Of a DNA stretch of 64,000 bases, positions 1 through 11,474 are shown in pieces (the stretch's first letter is position 1; each line of letters starts with the position of its first letter). A program made the translations under genes and the position numbers. This DNA comes from Ephemerocybe angulata. Taxonomy: Eukaryota; Basidiomycota; Agaricomycetes; Agaricales; Psathyrellaceae. The notes below the pieces were generated by a model. It searched no databases, was not told the origin of the DNA, and saw only the letters and a list, made by a program, of their open reading frames with translations. The stretch lies in assembly GCA_013368325.1 (NCBI GenBank), contig JAACJK010000109.1, forward strand, positions 372,001-436,000. Reading direction: 5' to 3'.

Positions 1-897
1 GGAGCCTGGCGCCGATTTTCCAGCGGCCTCGCTGATTGCGTAGCACAAGTCAAAAAACGATGTTTTGGATCCCACTTGCCTAGAAACGGTATGTCAGAGC
101 GGATGGCGGCTCGGCATATCCCCATCGCTCCTTTCAATCTTTACCCGTTTCAATCTTCTCGGAAACGTCCAGAGGGTAACTGAGATGCCGCACGAGAACG
201 AGTGAAGGAGGGGCCCAAGAGGATGTGATATGGTGATGGTGTGTTTCCTCAGACCAACACGAGGTGTCCGCATTAGGCAGGCAAGAAACAAAGGACGGGA
301 TCCTAAATACGAGGGTCGAAGGCCAACGTGTTTTCAGATTCCGGGGTTCGGGAAGCCACGCAATCGTCGCGCAGCCAGTACTATTGCCGTCCGACAGGAA
401 CAGGAGATAGGCCAGACGAGCGTCTCTTTCAGTCGCGTGCGAATCGAAAGTCCGTGATAATTCGTTTCGCTCCGATGGTTGGTTCCAGGTTTGAGCATTT
501 GTTACCAAGAACCAGGATACAGAAAAGCAGAGTAGCGCTTATGGAAGGCGTAGTCTTGAACAAGGGAGACTCGCCCTACTGACATGGCCATCGTCGATTG
601 TTATGATAAGCGTGGTTTGGGTTCCGAGAATTTCATAGCGACGAATATCGTCCGAGAGAAGGTTTGAAATTGTCGAGGAGCGCGTTGGACGGAGAGCACA
701 TGATGTTTCGTTTCGACAGGCTCCGGTGGCCCTCCATTTTGCGGTGATTAAGGCAGGCGCGTAGATTATGCTTGAGTGTGATCATAGAGTACAATAGGTA
801 TCGAAAACATGCACTGGATGGCCAGAAAAGCCCTATCAAATAAGATTGCTCCAAACGACAACTATCATATTAGCTACTCACAACGTCGCTGGTTCGC
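1..897. other. Gene-free stretch at the left edge
   Basis: Both strands carry only short open frames with no recognisable domain and no chain of splice-compatible exons. The right part, next to the stop at 898, should hold the 3' untranslated region of the uL11m gene. The left part could hold the end of a gene lying outside the window, but nothing in it looks conserved to me. Confidence 0.5.
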
Positions 898-1390
898 TCA
901 TGGCACAACCTGTATGCCGAGACTACGGGCGCTTCCTACGATCATCCGGGCAATAGACTCGAGGGGGAGGTGCTTCATTTGGTCGTCTGTTGCTTTGATC
1001 TTGCTAATTTCGTACACATGCTTGAGGCTGATGGTTGCAAGAGTCTCGTGGCCGGGCTTAGCAGGTCCCTTTTCGAGGCCTGTGGTTTGCTTCAGGAAGT
1101 ACGATACTGGGGGAGTTTTGGTGACGAAGGTAAACGTCCTGTCTGGTTGAACGGTGATTAATGTGGGGATGGGAACTCCAACTTCGACGTTAGCGGTCTT
1201 CGCATTGAACTCTTTGCAAAAGTCCATGGATTTGACACCGCGGGCACCAAGCGCAGGGCCAACTGGCGGCGTTGGGGCAGCCTTGCCAGCTCCAATAAGC
1301 AGGCGCTGTGAAGAGAACTTAGAATAGAAATGTGGGACGGAGCATGGGACATACAACAATCTGGGCTTTGGCCTTGGCTGCTTTCGACAT
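898..1390 (-). CDS. mrpl19: Mitochondrial large-subunit ribosomal protein uL11m (L11 family)
   Basis: Component of the mitochondrial 54S ribosomal subunit at the GTPase-associated centre. Two exons: 1390-1355 and 1305-898, with a 49-nt GT-AG intron after codon 12. The spliced product is 147 residues, the usual length for L11. The first exon gives MSKAAKAKAQIV, and the second opens with RLLIGAGKAAPTPPVGPALG, the hallmark proline-rich N-terminal segment of L11, followed by the MDFCKEFNAKT motif and a C-terminal RNA-binding part containing ARMIVGSARSLGIQV. There is no long N-terminal presequence, which is common for fungal uL11m. It is transcribed away from the aminopeptidase gene, with 193 bp between the two start codons. 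Family assignment is very secure; mitochondrial rather than cytosolic placement rests on the bacterial-type sequence. Confidence 0.93.
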
Positions 1391-1457
1391 GAACGACGCG
1401 ACTGAGAACCTGTTCCGACTCGATTCTCGAATTTTGCGGAGAAGCTACGTATCGACT

Positions 1458-1486
1458 CACGTGGGCGCTGTGATGGACACCACGTG
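1458..1486. promoter_or_regulatory. Pair of CACGTG palindromes in a divergent promoter
   Basis: Two exact CACGTG hexamers stand at 1458-1463 and 1481-1486, each followed by G, inside the 193-bp region between the divergent starts of uL11m and the M28 aminopeptidase. CACGTG is the core site of bHLH factors such as Cbf1, Pho4 and Tye7 in fungi. That these sites act on either gene is inference from position and repetition. Confidence 0.45.
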
Positions 1487-1583
1487 GCTCCGCGAGTGGA
1501 CGTGCGGGATGGTTGCGCTTGTGCTGTGACGCACGCCTTTCACGGGCGCTGTCCTTGTTGTCTCTCTACCTCCATCTCCCGCC

Positions 1584-3683
1584 ATGAAATCCTTCAGTCT
1601 CCTCCTGGCCTTTCTGACCTTGGCCATTGCCAATCCTATCGCCCAATATGCCCAAGACCAAGTCCCCATGGGTCTTCCAACCCAATATCCGGGGTATAGC
1701 CTCGACCTCAACGAGTTGAGGTTTGTCGAACTGGAAGGCGAGGCTCCAGTATGGATGACTGAGCTGGAGAAGGTAGAATGCCGCCTCCGTAATCTGTCTG
1801 GGTCAATCACATAACGGTCTATTCTAGATAAACCTGAAGTCGAAGGGCATCAACTTCTTGGACATGTACTGGTTCTGAGTTACTTGTTATGCACTCTATT
1901 AACCCGGATCCTTTACAGAACAGAGACGCAAGAGCTGGGACTCAAGGCGAAGAGTTTGAGAAAGTGTACGACTCTTCACAATTCACAACTCTCCTTGCTG
2001 AGACTCTTTCAACTGTAGTCTCCTTCCCCTCCCCCAATGCCACGGAGCTGGTTGAACCTATCTTGAAGACTCTCTCTACTAAGGGACCAGAGGAGAATTT
2101 AAGGAAGTTTTCTGGCTTCCGAACGCGCTGTGAGTCCCCTTCGATTATTCGGGGTCGTACAATATACCAACACGAAAGTGAATATAGACTACCGCAGTGA
2201 CGTAAATGCTTCTGGCTCTCTTAAACGTGCCCTTGCTAACGCAGGCCTCAGACGGGAAGGGAAAGCCAACAATGGCTTCTCAACAAGATTTCCGAGGTAA
2301 GGCTTTCGATTATCACCTTCGAATCACAATTCACTATTTTTATCAGGTCACAGCGGACAACGCGTCCAAGTCTCTCCGTAAATTGATTTCGGTGAACGAA
2401 TTCCCTCATTCGTGGGGACAGAACAGCATTGTCGGTACTTCCTCCGATGCACGAGTATCTGGCTCAAAATTGCTTAGATCGTCCGAATTAACGGCTCCTC
2501 AACCACAGAGGACGAGACTTTGGTCATCAGTGCCCACCAAGACAGGTACCCAGATCCATCTTCCAGATGCACCCACGACCCTGACATCTATCCTGAATAG
2601 CACGAACATGTGGCCTTTCTTGCCCGCTCCCGGTGCGCTTTAATTCATTCATTCCGAATTCTTCGATTAACGACCTTTCCCTGTAGGCGCGGATGGTATG
2701 TTTCTAGGCGCCCATCCAGTAAATGACTAACGGTGGTATACTAGACGATGGCTCGGGGACGGTCACGATTCTCGAAGCATATCGGGCGCTAATTGCTGCT
2801 GACTTCCGCCCTATTCGATCCGTCGAGTTCCATTGGTACTCCGCAGAGGTGCGTGCCAAACCTGGCACTCGGGGACATGACCCTCTAACGAAATTAAAGG
2901 AGGGTGGCTTGCTTGGATCTCAAGCCGTAGCTCAAGCCTACGAGAAGCGCTCAGCCAATGTGATCGCCATGAGCCAGGTATTTTCATCTCTCCTCTGACA
3001 TTACGATTCGCTCAAATTTGGTTAGTTTGATATGACCGCTTGGGTTAAGGTACTTTTCATCCTGCTAACCTGAGGGGCTTGTTGTTCACTTTATGTTCAG
3101 CGCGGGACACGTGAAGAAGTCGGAATTATCACCGACTTTGTCGATCCTGAGTGAGTCTATTCGCCTCCAGATCAACTCCTTTCTAATCCTTCTCCCAAGC
3201 CTCACCAAGTTCAACAAGGATCTTGTCGAGAAGTACCTTAACATCCCATACGTCGAGGTCAGCAGAACAACCTCTAATACTTACATACCTCCTGATCTTT
3301 CGCTGTCTAGACAAAGTGCGGTTACGCATGCAGTGACCAGTTGAGGCGCCCTTTAATTTCCATCTGACCATATCACTTACTCTCGTTCAGTGCTTCATGG
3401 CGTAAGGCAGGCTATCCTTCGAGCTTCACCATTGGTAGGTATCTTCAGTTCACGGTCTATGAAGTCAACGTTAACATTCCACCAGAGAGCTCTTTCGAGA
3501 ACTCGAACAAGAACATTCATTCAGTCAACGAGTATGTGCCACGATCTAATTGACAGGCAACCGCCTTAACTTCTCATCTTCAGCCGTATCGACATCTCCG
3601 ACGAGTTCAGCTTCACCCACATGCTTGAATTCTCCAAGCTGGCCGTCGCATTTGCCGTCGAATTGGGTGGCTGGACCAAGTAA
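1584..3683 (+). CDS. Secreted M28 family metallo-aminopeptidase (leucyl aminopeptidase type)
   Basis: Zinc exopeptidase that removes N-terminal residues from peptides outside the cell. The start gives a clean signal peptide ([21 protein letters not shown]), then a propeptide-like region. With many short introns removed, the catalytic domain shows the M28 metal ligands in order: the His-x-Asp of SAHQDS, the PGADDDGSG loop with the bridging Asp, SAEEGG with the catalytic and ligand Glu, an Asp near DMTAW, and the C-terminal His in ACSDHASW. It ends in AVELGGWTK with stop TAA at 3681-3683. One intron appears to use a GTCGGT donor near 2434. The PGADDDGSG loop is split over three exons, the middle one only 9 nt. 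Several in-frame stops in the raw sequence lie in these introns, so I do not read it as a pseudogene. Confidence 0.88.
2687..2695 (+). other. 9-nt microexon of the M28 aminopeptidase
   Basis: The preceding exon ends at 2632 before GTGCGC; the intron 2633-2686 ends CTGTAG; 9 nt follow; then the intron 2696-2744 starts GTATGT, holds a CTAAC branch-site motif near 2727 and ends ACTAG. Joining the pieces gives P-G-A-D-D-D-G-S-G in one frame, the invariant M28 metal-binding loop. Skipping the 9 nt would keep the frame but delete three residues of the loop. Confidence 0.8.
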
Positions 3684-5170
3684 ACGGGTTTCGGCGGACT
3701 CTTCACTCTCTCCTTGCTATCTATCTGTGCTATACATACCGTTCTTCATGATACCTCAATCAGCCCTCGCCAACGCATGTTGATAAGAAGACAGAAGATA
3801 TGCTTAAAGCAGCATATCTCGTGCGAACGCCCCTTACCGATCCGCCATCGATTGGTGTGAAGAGCTGGAGTGTGGTACTGAACCAAGGTGACGAACAGGA
3901 GGGTCCTGGGTATTCGCAATTATTCCGGCGCCAGTATTCGCAAGATTCCCGGGTTGTGGAACACTGAAATTTTACGAAGCCGCACTGAATGCCTTGGGAG
4001 CGCCGAGCTCGGATAGGCGTTCTTTGGGTTCTACCTTCGCTTTTCCGAACAGACGAAGATGTTCACTGGGAAACATCGCCTGGGCCACTCATCACAATTT
4101 CTTATTTTGTGCACAAATTCGCCTTCTGAGATCTCCGATGTGCATCGTGCCCTTGCACCACTCCCCAGGCTACTGGCAGGAACGGTACCATGGTGCGGAT
4201 GCGTCTGATTTATGGAGGTATGCGTTTTGGGGTGAACGCACCTAATTGCTGGGCTCGTTGCTGGCGCCTGGATGATTGGATTCATCACACTATCAGAGTT
4301 TGAGGGTGCAAATCGACCCATGCATTGTTCACCGTTCGCGGAAGTGACTTGCCACAGGCCATCCTAACCGCTGCCACTCAGATCTCCGATTTCATAAACG
4401 CCCGTCCTCGAATGTGTTGATACATTCGTGTAGCGCAGCTCTAGCCTCTAGCTAGCTCGCAATGAACAAGCCGGGCATCGATTATATCCCGGGAAAAGCG
4501 ACCATACAGTCGCGTGGCCTGCCGCAATGCCTCGCCCATAGCCTTGCCAGAGAAACGCCACGAGCCGCAACGGATAGGTTATCGCCGTTCAATTGATGCC
4601 TACAAACATTCCGAACACCCTCGTTTCTACTGGCCTGTTACATACAGAGTGCCTTGTTTCGCGGGTAGGTTATGCACTAGGCTCCATTGCTTGCGTGCTC
4701 GATTGCCTTCTATATCTACTTCCTATGTTAAGGACGGGAATATAGCGCTGTGCCACGCTTCTTCGAAGGTTCCACTTATAGTATGTGCCGTGAAGTGTAG
4801 GAGCGTATACCTTTCCAGCGTAGAGCATTACGCTGTCGCCATTTCCGTCGGGTGCATGCGAGGTAGATACGAGAGTGAGTTGTGAAGAGAGAAAGGCTTT
4901 GGGATGCTTTCAAATCCTCCGCTTCAGTCAAAAGCGGACATTAGGGTCATGACAGGAGTGACGAGTGGATAGGCGTATCAATGGAGTGGTCCTAGACGTC
5001 ATGACCAAATCTATGTTAATTTGACGAAAGGAGAGGATCGCGTCGAGGTAAGCGCCTTGGAGTCGAAGACAGGGGCATTCCCTGTCGGGAATATGGACAA
5101 GGTTCCCACGTCCTCGGAGCAGACGCTTGTCGCGTCGGTGCCTCAAGGCTCATTTCGACTCCAAGCAGTC
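3684..5170. other. Gene-free stretch of about 1.5 kb
   Basis: No frame here shows a recognisable domain, and the longest ones (for example 4514-4885 on the plus strand) have no compositional or splice support. The left part should contain the aminopeptidase 3' region and the right part the promoter of the small membrane protein gene. I saw no tandem repeats or terminal inverted repeats. Confidence 0.45.
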
Positions 5171-5736
5171 ATGTCCTCGAGCGCCAGCTCGCGAGTCCAG
5201 CGACAAAAAGATCTTGATACTGCCTTTCAAGTCCAGGCAGAGGCAGGGGTATACGTCAGTATCTCTCTGGTTCTCTATTTTGCGCGGTGATTTATGTTTC
5301 ATGGAACCTCCCCATATCAGGCAGCTTTGCGAGCGACGGGCATAGGAATCGGTCTCGCTGTTATCGCTCACCACACATGGCCAGCGTTCCGGTGAGCAGC
5401 ATAACAACTGCCCTTGATCATACCTCTAGATAGAAGGAGCGCTTATCTGCCTTTCTTGTGCCCAAAGGCGTCAAACCATTCCCTTCAAGGCGTTCCTCAT
5501 ATCCGGGTGTAAGCTTCGATTTTATAATTCCCTAGAAAAGCGCATTCTTATCGGCCGTACTAGTTACGTGCGCTGGGCTCGTCTTTGGGGCCGAAACTGC
5601 CCTTCTGGAACACGAAACCGCTCGTCGCGTTGAGGAGAATGCGATCCGACGTGCTGCCCGGATCGACCTTGCCCGACAGGGATTGATAGGAACCGAGTCT
5701 GAAATCGCAAAGTGGAGAACTGAACACGGGCAGTAA
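5171..5736 (+). CDS. Small conserved membrane protein of unknown function
   Basis: I do not recognise a named family. Four exons (5171-5248, 5321-5391, 5468-5508, 5564-5736) join in one frame to a 120-residue protein; all introns are GT-AG and the third exon is only 41 nt. The product has a short polar N-terminus, then two hydrophobic stretches: one around ATGIGIGLAVIAHHTW (residues about 30-46), and one around FKAFLISGFTCAGLVFGAE (about 55-74). A basic, helical tail rich in Arg and Ala ends in EIAKWRTEHGQ. A short basic N-terminus, two membrane spans and a charged amphipathic tail would suit an inner mitochondrial membrane protein, possibly related to HIG1/Rcf proteins, but this is a guess. 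The coherent splicing of four exons is the main evidence that it is real. Confidence 0.68.
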
Positions 5737-5892
5737 TAGCGCTCGCATCTATATAAACGACGCGGCAGTTGCAAACATTTCATTCAAAGCATTGTACGTT
5801 CCTAGAGACAGTGTAGGGACGATTGTCCATTCGACAGCAAGTAATTAATCAGGTTCAGGTATTCTATGGTCAAGATGCAGTGCTTTCAAGAC

Positions 5893-8009
5893 CTATTGAC
5901 TGCTGTATGATGGCCAGGGAACCTGGCCGTCAAGTGGAGGGGGAGGAGGGGGAAGTCCTGGTTGATAGGCGTTATGGCTGGCAATAGGGGGAGGCGGAAG
6001 TGGAGGCTGGGGTAACTGGTTGTAATAATCATTCGGTTGCCCAACATGGTTGATTGGAGGGGGAGGAGGGGGTGGATACTGCTGAGATTGATTATATGCG
6101 ACCGGTGGTTGAGGCAAACTTGAATGTCGACGCGTCCTTCCTATCCCGCTCGTCGGAGGTGGCGGCGGGGGAGGGGAGACAGCATGGGCAACGTTCGGAT
6201 CGTAGTTCTCTGAGTATTGCATAGGTGGTGGTGGTGGTGGAACAGGAAGAGGATAGGATTGCGTGTGTGGCCTCGGTGATATATCTCCTGGCTGGAGGGA
6301 GGGGCTGTAACTGTTGATTCGCTGTGGCGAATCCAACTGCTGAGTTATGGGCTGAGTGTAAACGATCGGTTGCGGTGGTAAAGGGCGAGATCCTCCAACA
6401 GTTGCGCCGCCGGTGGGCGGGGGTGGCGGGGGAGGAGGAAGGGGATTGGCGATGGGCGGGGGATTGTCTGGGTGTCCTGGCTGTGATACATATGGCTGAT
6501 ACGCCAGTCCTGGAGGTGCCCCGTTGGGTGCCAAGGGTGCCGAGCTTGGGTGTTGCTCATACTGCTGCGGAGCAGAAACGGATGTCGGGACGTTGTACTG
6601 CTGATACCCATACGGTGGCTGATAGGAAATAGGGCCAGACACCGATCCGGACATATATGGATCACCTTGAGGTGGCGAATTCTGCGGGGCTGCGTAGGTC
6701 GGCTGTCCCGGGTAAGGCTGCGGTGGAGGATTGGAATATGCAGCTGGGTGCGGCGTATGTGATATCGGCGGGTATGGCTCTCCCGGCGCAGGAGGGAAAC
6801 CGCTTGTTTGACCCACCGGCATGAAACCGGACGATGTCGCCGGGATGCTATGCCTCGGTCCACGGATTGCAGGTTGGTATTGAAAGTTCGATTGTGTGTC
6901 GTAAGGATTTGTCAGGATGGACGATGTACTGTAGGACCCATAAAAACCAGAAGATTGTCCCGCCGAAGAGATGGAATGGTCGTAGCCATAACCAAGGCTT
7001 CCATCCACGACAGAACCATTGTAACTGCCTTGCGCACCATGTGGTGGATACGCTCCATGAACGGGCTAGTATCACGAATGATTCGATGAGCGATGAAGAG
7101 GGACCAGAATGAAAAAAAGACGCACAGGAAAGCTCTCCCTCCTTCTACTAACTCCAAATTCCCCGAATTCTTGAGTGAGGTTGTCGACTGGAGTCGTCTG
7201 TTCGTAGGGCGCAACGTAAAGATCGGGCGGGCCATAACCGCTGAACGACGCAGATCGGGGAGGGTGTGGGCGGGCTTCGCCTGAAGGGATGAAAGAACCC
7301 GGGCCGCCATACTGCCTGTTGTTTCTAGCTGGTTTGGGGGTCACTTTCTTTTCCGGCGGTGGTTCCTAATGGCGACGGTGTGAGAGGCAGTAACTCCGGG
7401 GATGGAAATACGACGAACGTTTGACCAGAATGTGAGCTCCAGGTATACCTTCCCAGCGAACTTGTCCTTGTTCGTGAGCGTGAACCATTCTAAAATGGGT
7501 CAGAGGAAACTGGGCGGTTGAGCCAAAATCACTCACCATCGGTCTCGCCCTTCGTCAGCACCTCGGTCAAATCAACGTCTGCGTCACCGATGAGGTCTGG
7601 TTCCCGAGAATCGTCGGCGTAGCAAGCGAGCTTCATGAGCTTTCCGCCCTTGATCTTCTTCAAGGGTGAACCGCTCTTTGGCGGCAGAGGTGGCGGGGAT
7701 CCATCTTTTTTCGCTGTTCTAGCTAGGACGTCTTCAGTGTCCTCGTACAGCGTGAACCGGATCTCGTCATCCCACTCCGGATGTTGGCCCCCACGCTTGA
7801 TAGCCTTGGTACGACGCTTCTCGCCATTAACTGTGACGACGCAGTATGGATCCTGCTTGCCAATATGCCGCTTATTCGGGAGATGGTTCTATCGATGCAA
7901 TTTTGTTGGTTCAGCACAGCATAGACGCGGCACTTTAGGAGGCCGCTGAACGCACTGCTTTGAGGACGACGACTATGAGAGTGCCTATTTCACGGGGCGT
8001 CGAGGACAT
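5893..8009 (-). CDS. C2 domain protein with polyproline tail, probable Inn1/Fic1-type cytokinesis protein
   Basis: The N-terminus, split by an intron at 7955-7889, reads MSSTPREIGTLIVVVLKA then NHLPNKRHIGKQDPYCVV, the opening strands of a C2 domain. The domain continues through TKAIKRGGQHPEWDDEIRF and ends near VYLELTFW, covering about the first 130 residues. The rest is disordered and rich in Pro, Tyr, Gln and Ser, with at least six runs of five or more prolines and many PxxP motifs. A single N-terminal C2 domain followed by a PxxP-rich tail is the layout of yeast Inn1 and fission yeast Fic1, which act at the division site and bind SH3 domains of Hof1/Cdc15 and Cyk3. The start is chosen because the C2 domain begins directly after it. 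At least five exons. The stop TAG is 157 bp from the convergent stop of the upstream neighbour. Function is inferred from architecture. Confidence 0.8.
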
Positions 8010-8203
8010 GGGCGTTGGGGAGAGAAGAGGAGCGAGGGGAAGCAGGGAGTTGTGTCTTACGTCTTGTTGTGAAGCGAAGACATCAAAAGAGGCGTCGACG
8101 GTTGAATGGGACTGTCACGGCCCAGTGACATCTTTGTTTCCTTGTTTGGTCGCGTCTTGGCATGCGGGCGCTTATTCGCCGCAGTGATCGCGCAGTATCT
8201 ACT

Positions 8204-10719
8204 TTACACTTTCCCCCACTGCCCAGCTCGGTATGGGGTGTTCTCTCTCAGTATAAGATGCGGCTTTCTCTCAGCCAGATCCAACACCATCTCGGCAAAG
8301 TAGCTGTTTGCCCATGCAAACCAGCTTCTCGTGTAGTCTGACCCATTGTAAATCGACTGAGATTCGTGGATCAACCCAAGACCATTGGTGTTCTGTCGAG
8401 GGATCAGAAACTGGTGGAGCGCAGACTTGAATGGCTCACCTTCACAATCATGGATAAGGACTTCAGAATCTCTTCGTCATCGTCGGTCCCGTAGATTGAA
8501 GAGACAAGCGACATAGGCCTACAACGTTTGATCGGATGATGAATGCTCCGAGAACGAGGAGAACTTGAAAGCTTACCATGGATGCCATGGAGTTATGTGC
8601 GGGCCACTGTTCCCGTCTGTGAGTATTTGTACAAGGGGTGCCCACTGCGGGACTTACCCGATGCCGCTGATGTTCTTACCCGCAGCATAATAAGGATTCC
8701 TCGCGGAGAGCAGTAATTTCCGTGTCGCGCGATAGGTACTGTCTTCCCTATCCAGGAAGCCAAGGTAAGGGAGAGACAATAAAGACTGTTGAAATTTTCA
8801 TAAAACAGGTCACTTCTCGCTTGGTGCATCCCCTCTTACCGGAACGTTTGCGTCGTCCATGACATATCTTCCGCCAAACCCATTTGTTTCGTAGGCAAAA
8901 ATGTCATTCACAACCTGAGAACGGAGTTGACCTCAGTACACGTCGGTGAGTCGTTGAGCACGTACTGTGGTATTCCAGATGGCATCTTTGATTCTTGAGC
9001 TCGTCTCTCGCGCCTTTGTACTGATGTCCTTCAGCATATCGACTTTGTCCAAGACGTCGGCTAGGTGGACAAGCTCAACACTCAGCATCGCATTGGCGGG
9101 GGTCAGAAAAGCTGGATTCAGAAGTTGACCATCAAAAAAGAGCCTCTTGAAGGATGCCTATATTAACTCCTCACCATAAACAGTCAGGTCATCCGAAGGG
9201 CGGTGGGACGTCCCCACGAGGCCCGTGTATGCCTTGGGCTCATTGTTGCCCCGATTATTCACTCTGGGGGACAAAGAACCTCGACTTCCAGTCCAGTTGA
9301 AATATGAGATGAAGTTGAAGTTCTCGTCGAATGACGGCTGTGATTGCTCATGAATAACCCGGAAGATCTGGTCGACGGCGGACTGCCCTGTAACTTGGTC
9401 AATAAATCTATCTCAAGGAAAGAGGATGGCATGTTCACTTACAATTTTCGTTGATGAAGGAGGAGTCACCGGTTGATTGATAATAGGCGCGCGAAAGCTT
9501 CAGAAAACCGCAAAGTGAGTCAATTTCGTACTGCGTGAATTCGATGGTCAGGGTTATTCATCTCGAGAGGTCGAAGAGGGGCAACAAGTATGGCAATACC
9601 TTGCATTCGAAGACAACCTTGGGGTCAACAGGCCTATAGCGGTATCAGGATTATCCTTCGATATTAGTCTCACACCGTGACGCACGGGTTGACGATAACG
9701 TTATCAGCCCAATCGTTGTGAGAGGTAGAGAGACCGCTCTCTGGAGGCGGTTGAAATGCACCACCTGCCATACCCAGGATGTCAGTGCCCGTCCAACGAG
9801 TGGCCCATAATTAAGAACGGTGACTAACAATAAGGGAACTGTGCAACATATCTGGCCTCGTTGTTGATCACGGCTTTGACGAGACTTGCGAGGTGTGGGT
9901 CCGCACCCAAGAGGCTGTGATAATGAGCAAACTGGCATGTTCTTGTAAGCAGCCTGCTGGGCCGGGTTATGGTAGACGCCCACAGACCTGATTGGCAGTA
10001 TCTCGGAGCCATTGGGCCCTGGAGATGACAGGATGTGACGTTGGTCAGGGTAGTGAACACATACATAACATAGAAATCGTCGAACGTTATATCCTGATAT
10101 CACCATGTCAGCAGGTACATTCTTTGGGGTCGAAAATGGTGTTAACGAACTCCGGTTATAATGAAAGCTAAATTCTCGGTCTTGACGCCTTCAGTCGAGG
10201 TGCGCTGGGCGAAGGACCAGAGTATGCCGACATACCTCATTGAAATACTTCACAGTCGTGTCTACAGAGAAAAGGTCTATCAGAATCGGCGGGGAAGGAG
10301 GAAAAGGGCGGAACCCACCCAAAGTGTTAGGAAAGGTGTTTTCAAAAAGCCTGGCCAAGTCAGGGTCTTTAAGGCGCGACTTCATGTCCTCAATGACTCG
10401 CTATATTGGCGGATTGGTCAGAGGCGCATGAGGCGCATGCGGGTTATCTTGGCCCTGTCGTCACCTACCTCAACGGCCGTGCTGGTGAATGTACGGCATT
10501 CTGGAGAGGGCCGCATGTAAGGTAAAGCCAACTCCCCAGAAGAAAAAGGAGGGTGCGGTGCCTAAATCAGCGTAAGTCGACGCGTCTGTGTAATCTGAGA
10601 GCTGGTGATCATCTTACCTTGGAGTACGAGCTGTATTCCGGACACTGGCCATTGCTCCCTGTTATCACTCCTGAAGCGACCCCAGCGACCAGAAGAAGAC
10701 TCTTAGGCCCAAACCACAT
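8204..10719 (-). CDS. Glycoside hydrolase family 125 exo-alpha-1,6-mannosidase
   Basis: Metal-independent exo-acting alpha-1,6-mannosidase (GH125, formerly DUF1237), expected in the secretory pathway or outside the cell and acting on fungal mannans or N-glycans. Pieces that join in frame include NGQCPEYSSYSK, SSGELALPYMRPSPECRTF, the region around ITAQWLRDTGNQFAHY, INNEARYVAQFPYCGAF, the Asn-rich centre with SLSPRVNNRGN and GLVGTSHRPSDD, GFGGRYVMDDANVPSLLSLP, and the C-terminal GSDYTRSWFAWANSYFAE followed by ERKPHLIL. The Met at 10719 starts a plausible signal peptide (MWFGPKSLLLVAGVASGVITG). An in-frame upstream Met at 10872 would instead add a basic N-terminus and a strong membrane segment (AALVPAICILLLVFFC). 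The gene has many short introns and lies 194 bp downstream of the C2 protein's start codon, on the same strand. Family call is secure; the start is not. Confidence 0.87.
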
Positions 10720-11474
10720 ATCGAAATTGGTTCGTAGAAGGTGTCCGACGTGGTAGTAACTCCCGTGAGGTGGGCTACAGAAGAAGACCAGAAGCAAGAT
10801 GCATATTGCCGGTACGAGTGCAGCTTTTATGGAGCATTTCATACAGTTTACCGTAAAGGTTCTTCTGGCCATTTGACACAGAGTGCGGCGAGAAGAATGC
10901 AGGGTCACTGGAGGCTGTTCACGGGGTCGCTGTAACACGCGCTGTTCCCTCCTCCCAAGAGCGGTACGAGACTTCGATTACCACAGTGGCTTCGAAGACG
11001 GAGAGTTCTTCCGACTCTCTTCTTATGTGCGTGGAAAGACAGACAACAAACAGACAAAGGAAGTCAATACTCACCCGAAGTGGTTAACATTCTAGCTTGA
11101 TCGACAGTTTGCTCACGGCTGTCCAAGGTCTTGTGGTGGAATTCATCGTCCTAAGCGCTGGCGCTCTCGAACTCGGCGACCTCGAAGGGACTTGCAGTAT
11201 TGATATTCGGCCAAATGCTGTACAGCGTATTTTTGTCAAGGCTGGTATATTCGAGAAATCGTATGAAGCAAAGAGACGCAATGTTAAGCGTCAGAGACAC
11301 GAGTTGAAACACAAAGTACAGTAAAGGAAAGAAAACGCAGAGGCTCACAGCAGGATATATACATACAAATGGAGAATGAAAAAGATCAAGGAACGATAAC
11401 GACAGACTATACACAGGTCATAGAAAGCTAGAAAACAAGGCATTGACAGTAAAGGCGAAATATGAGAACCAGCA
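10720..11474. other. Intergenic region between two minus-strand genes
   Basis: This holds the promoter and 5' untranslated region of the GH125 gene (or its alternative longer N-terminus, up to 10872) and the 3' region of the 558-residue protein gene. Short frames on both strands show nothing recognisable. Confidence 0.5.

Noticed and set aside
4514..4885. 123-codon frame in the gene-free stretch
   Set aside because: Cys/Arg/Ser-rich, with no recognisable motif, no splice-compatible neighbours and no coding-like composition.
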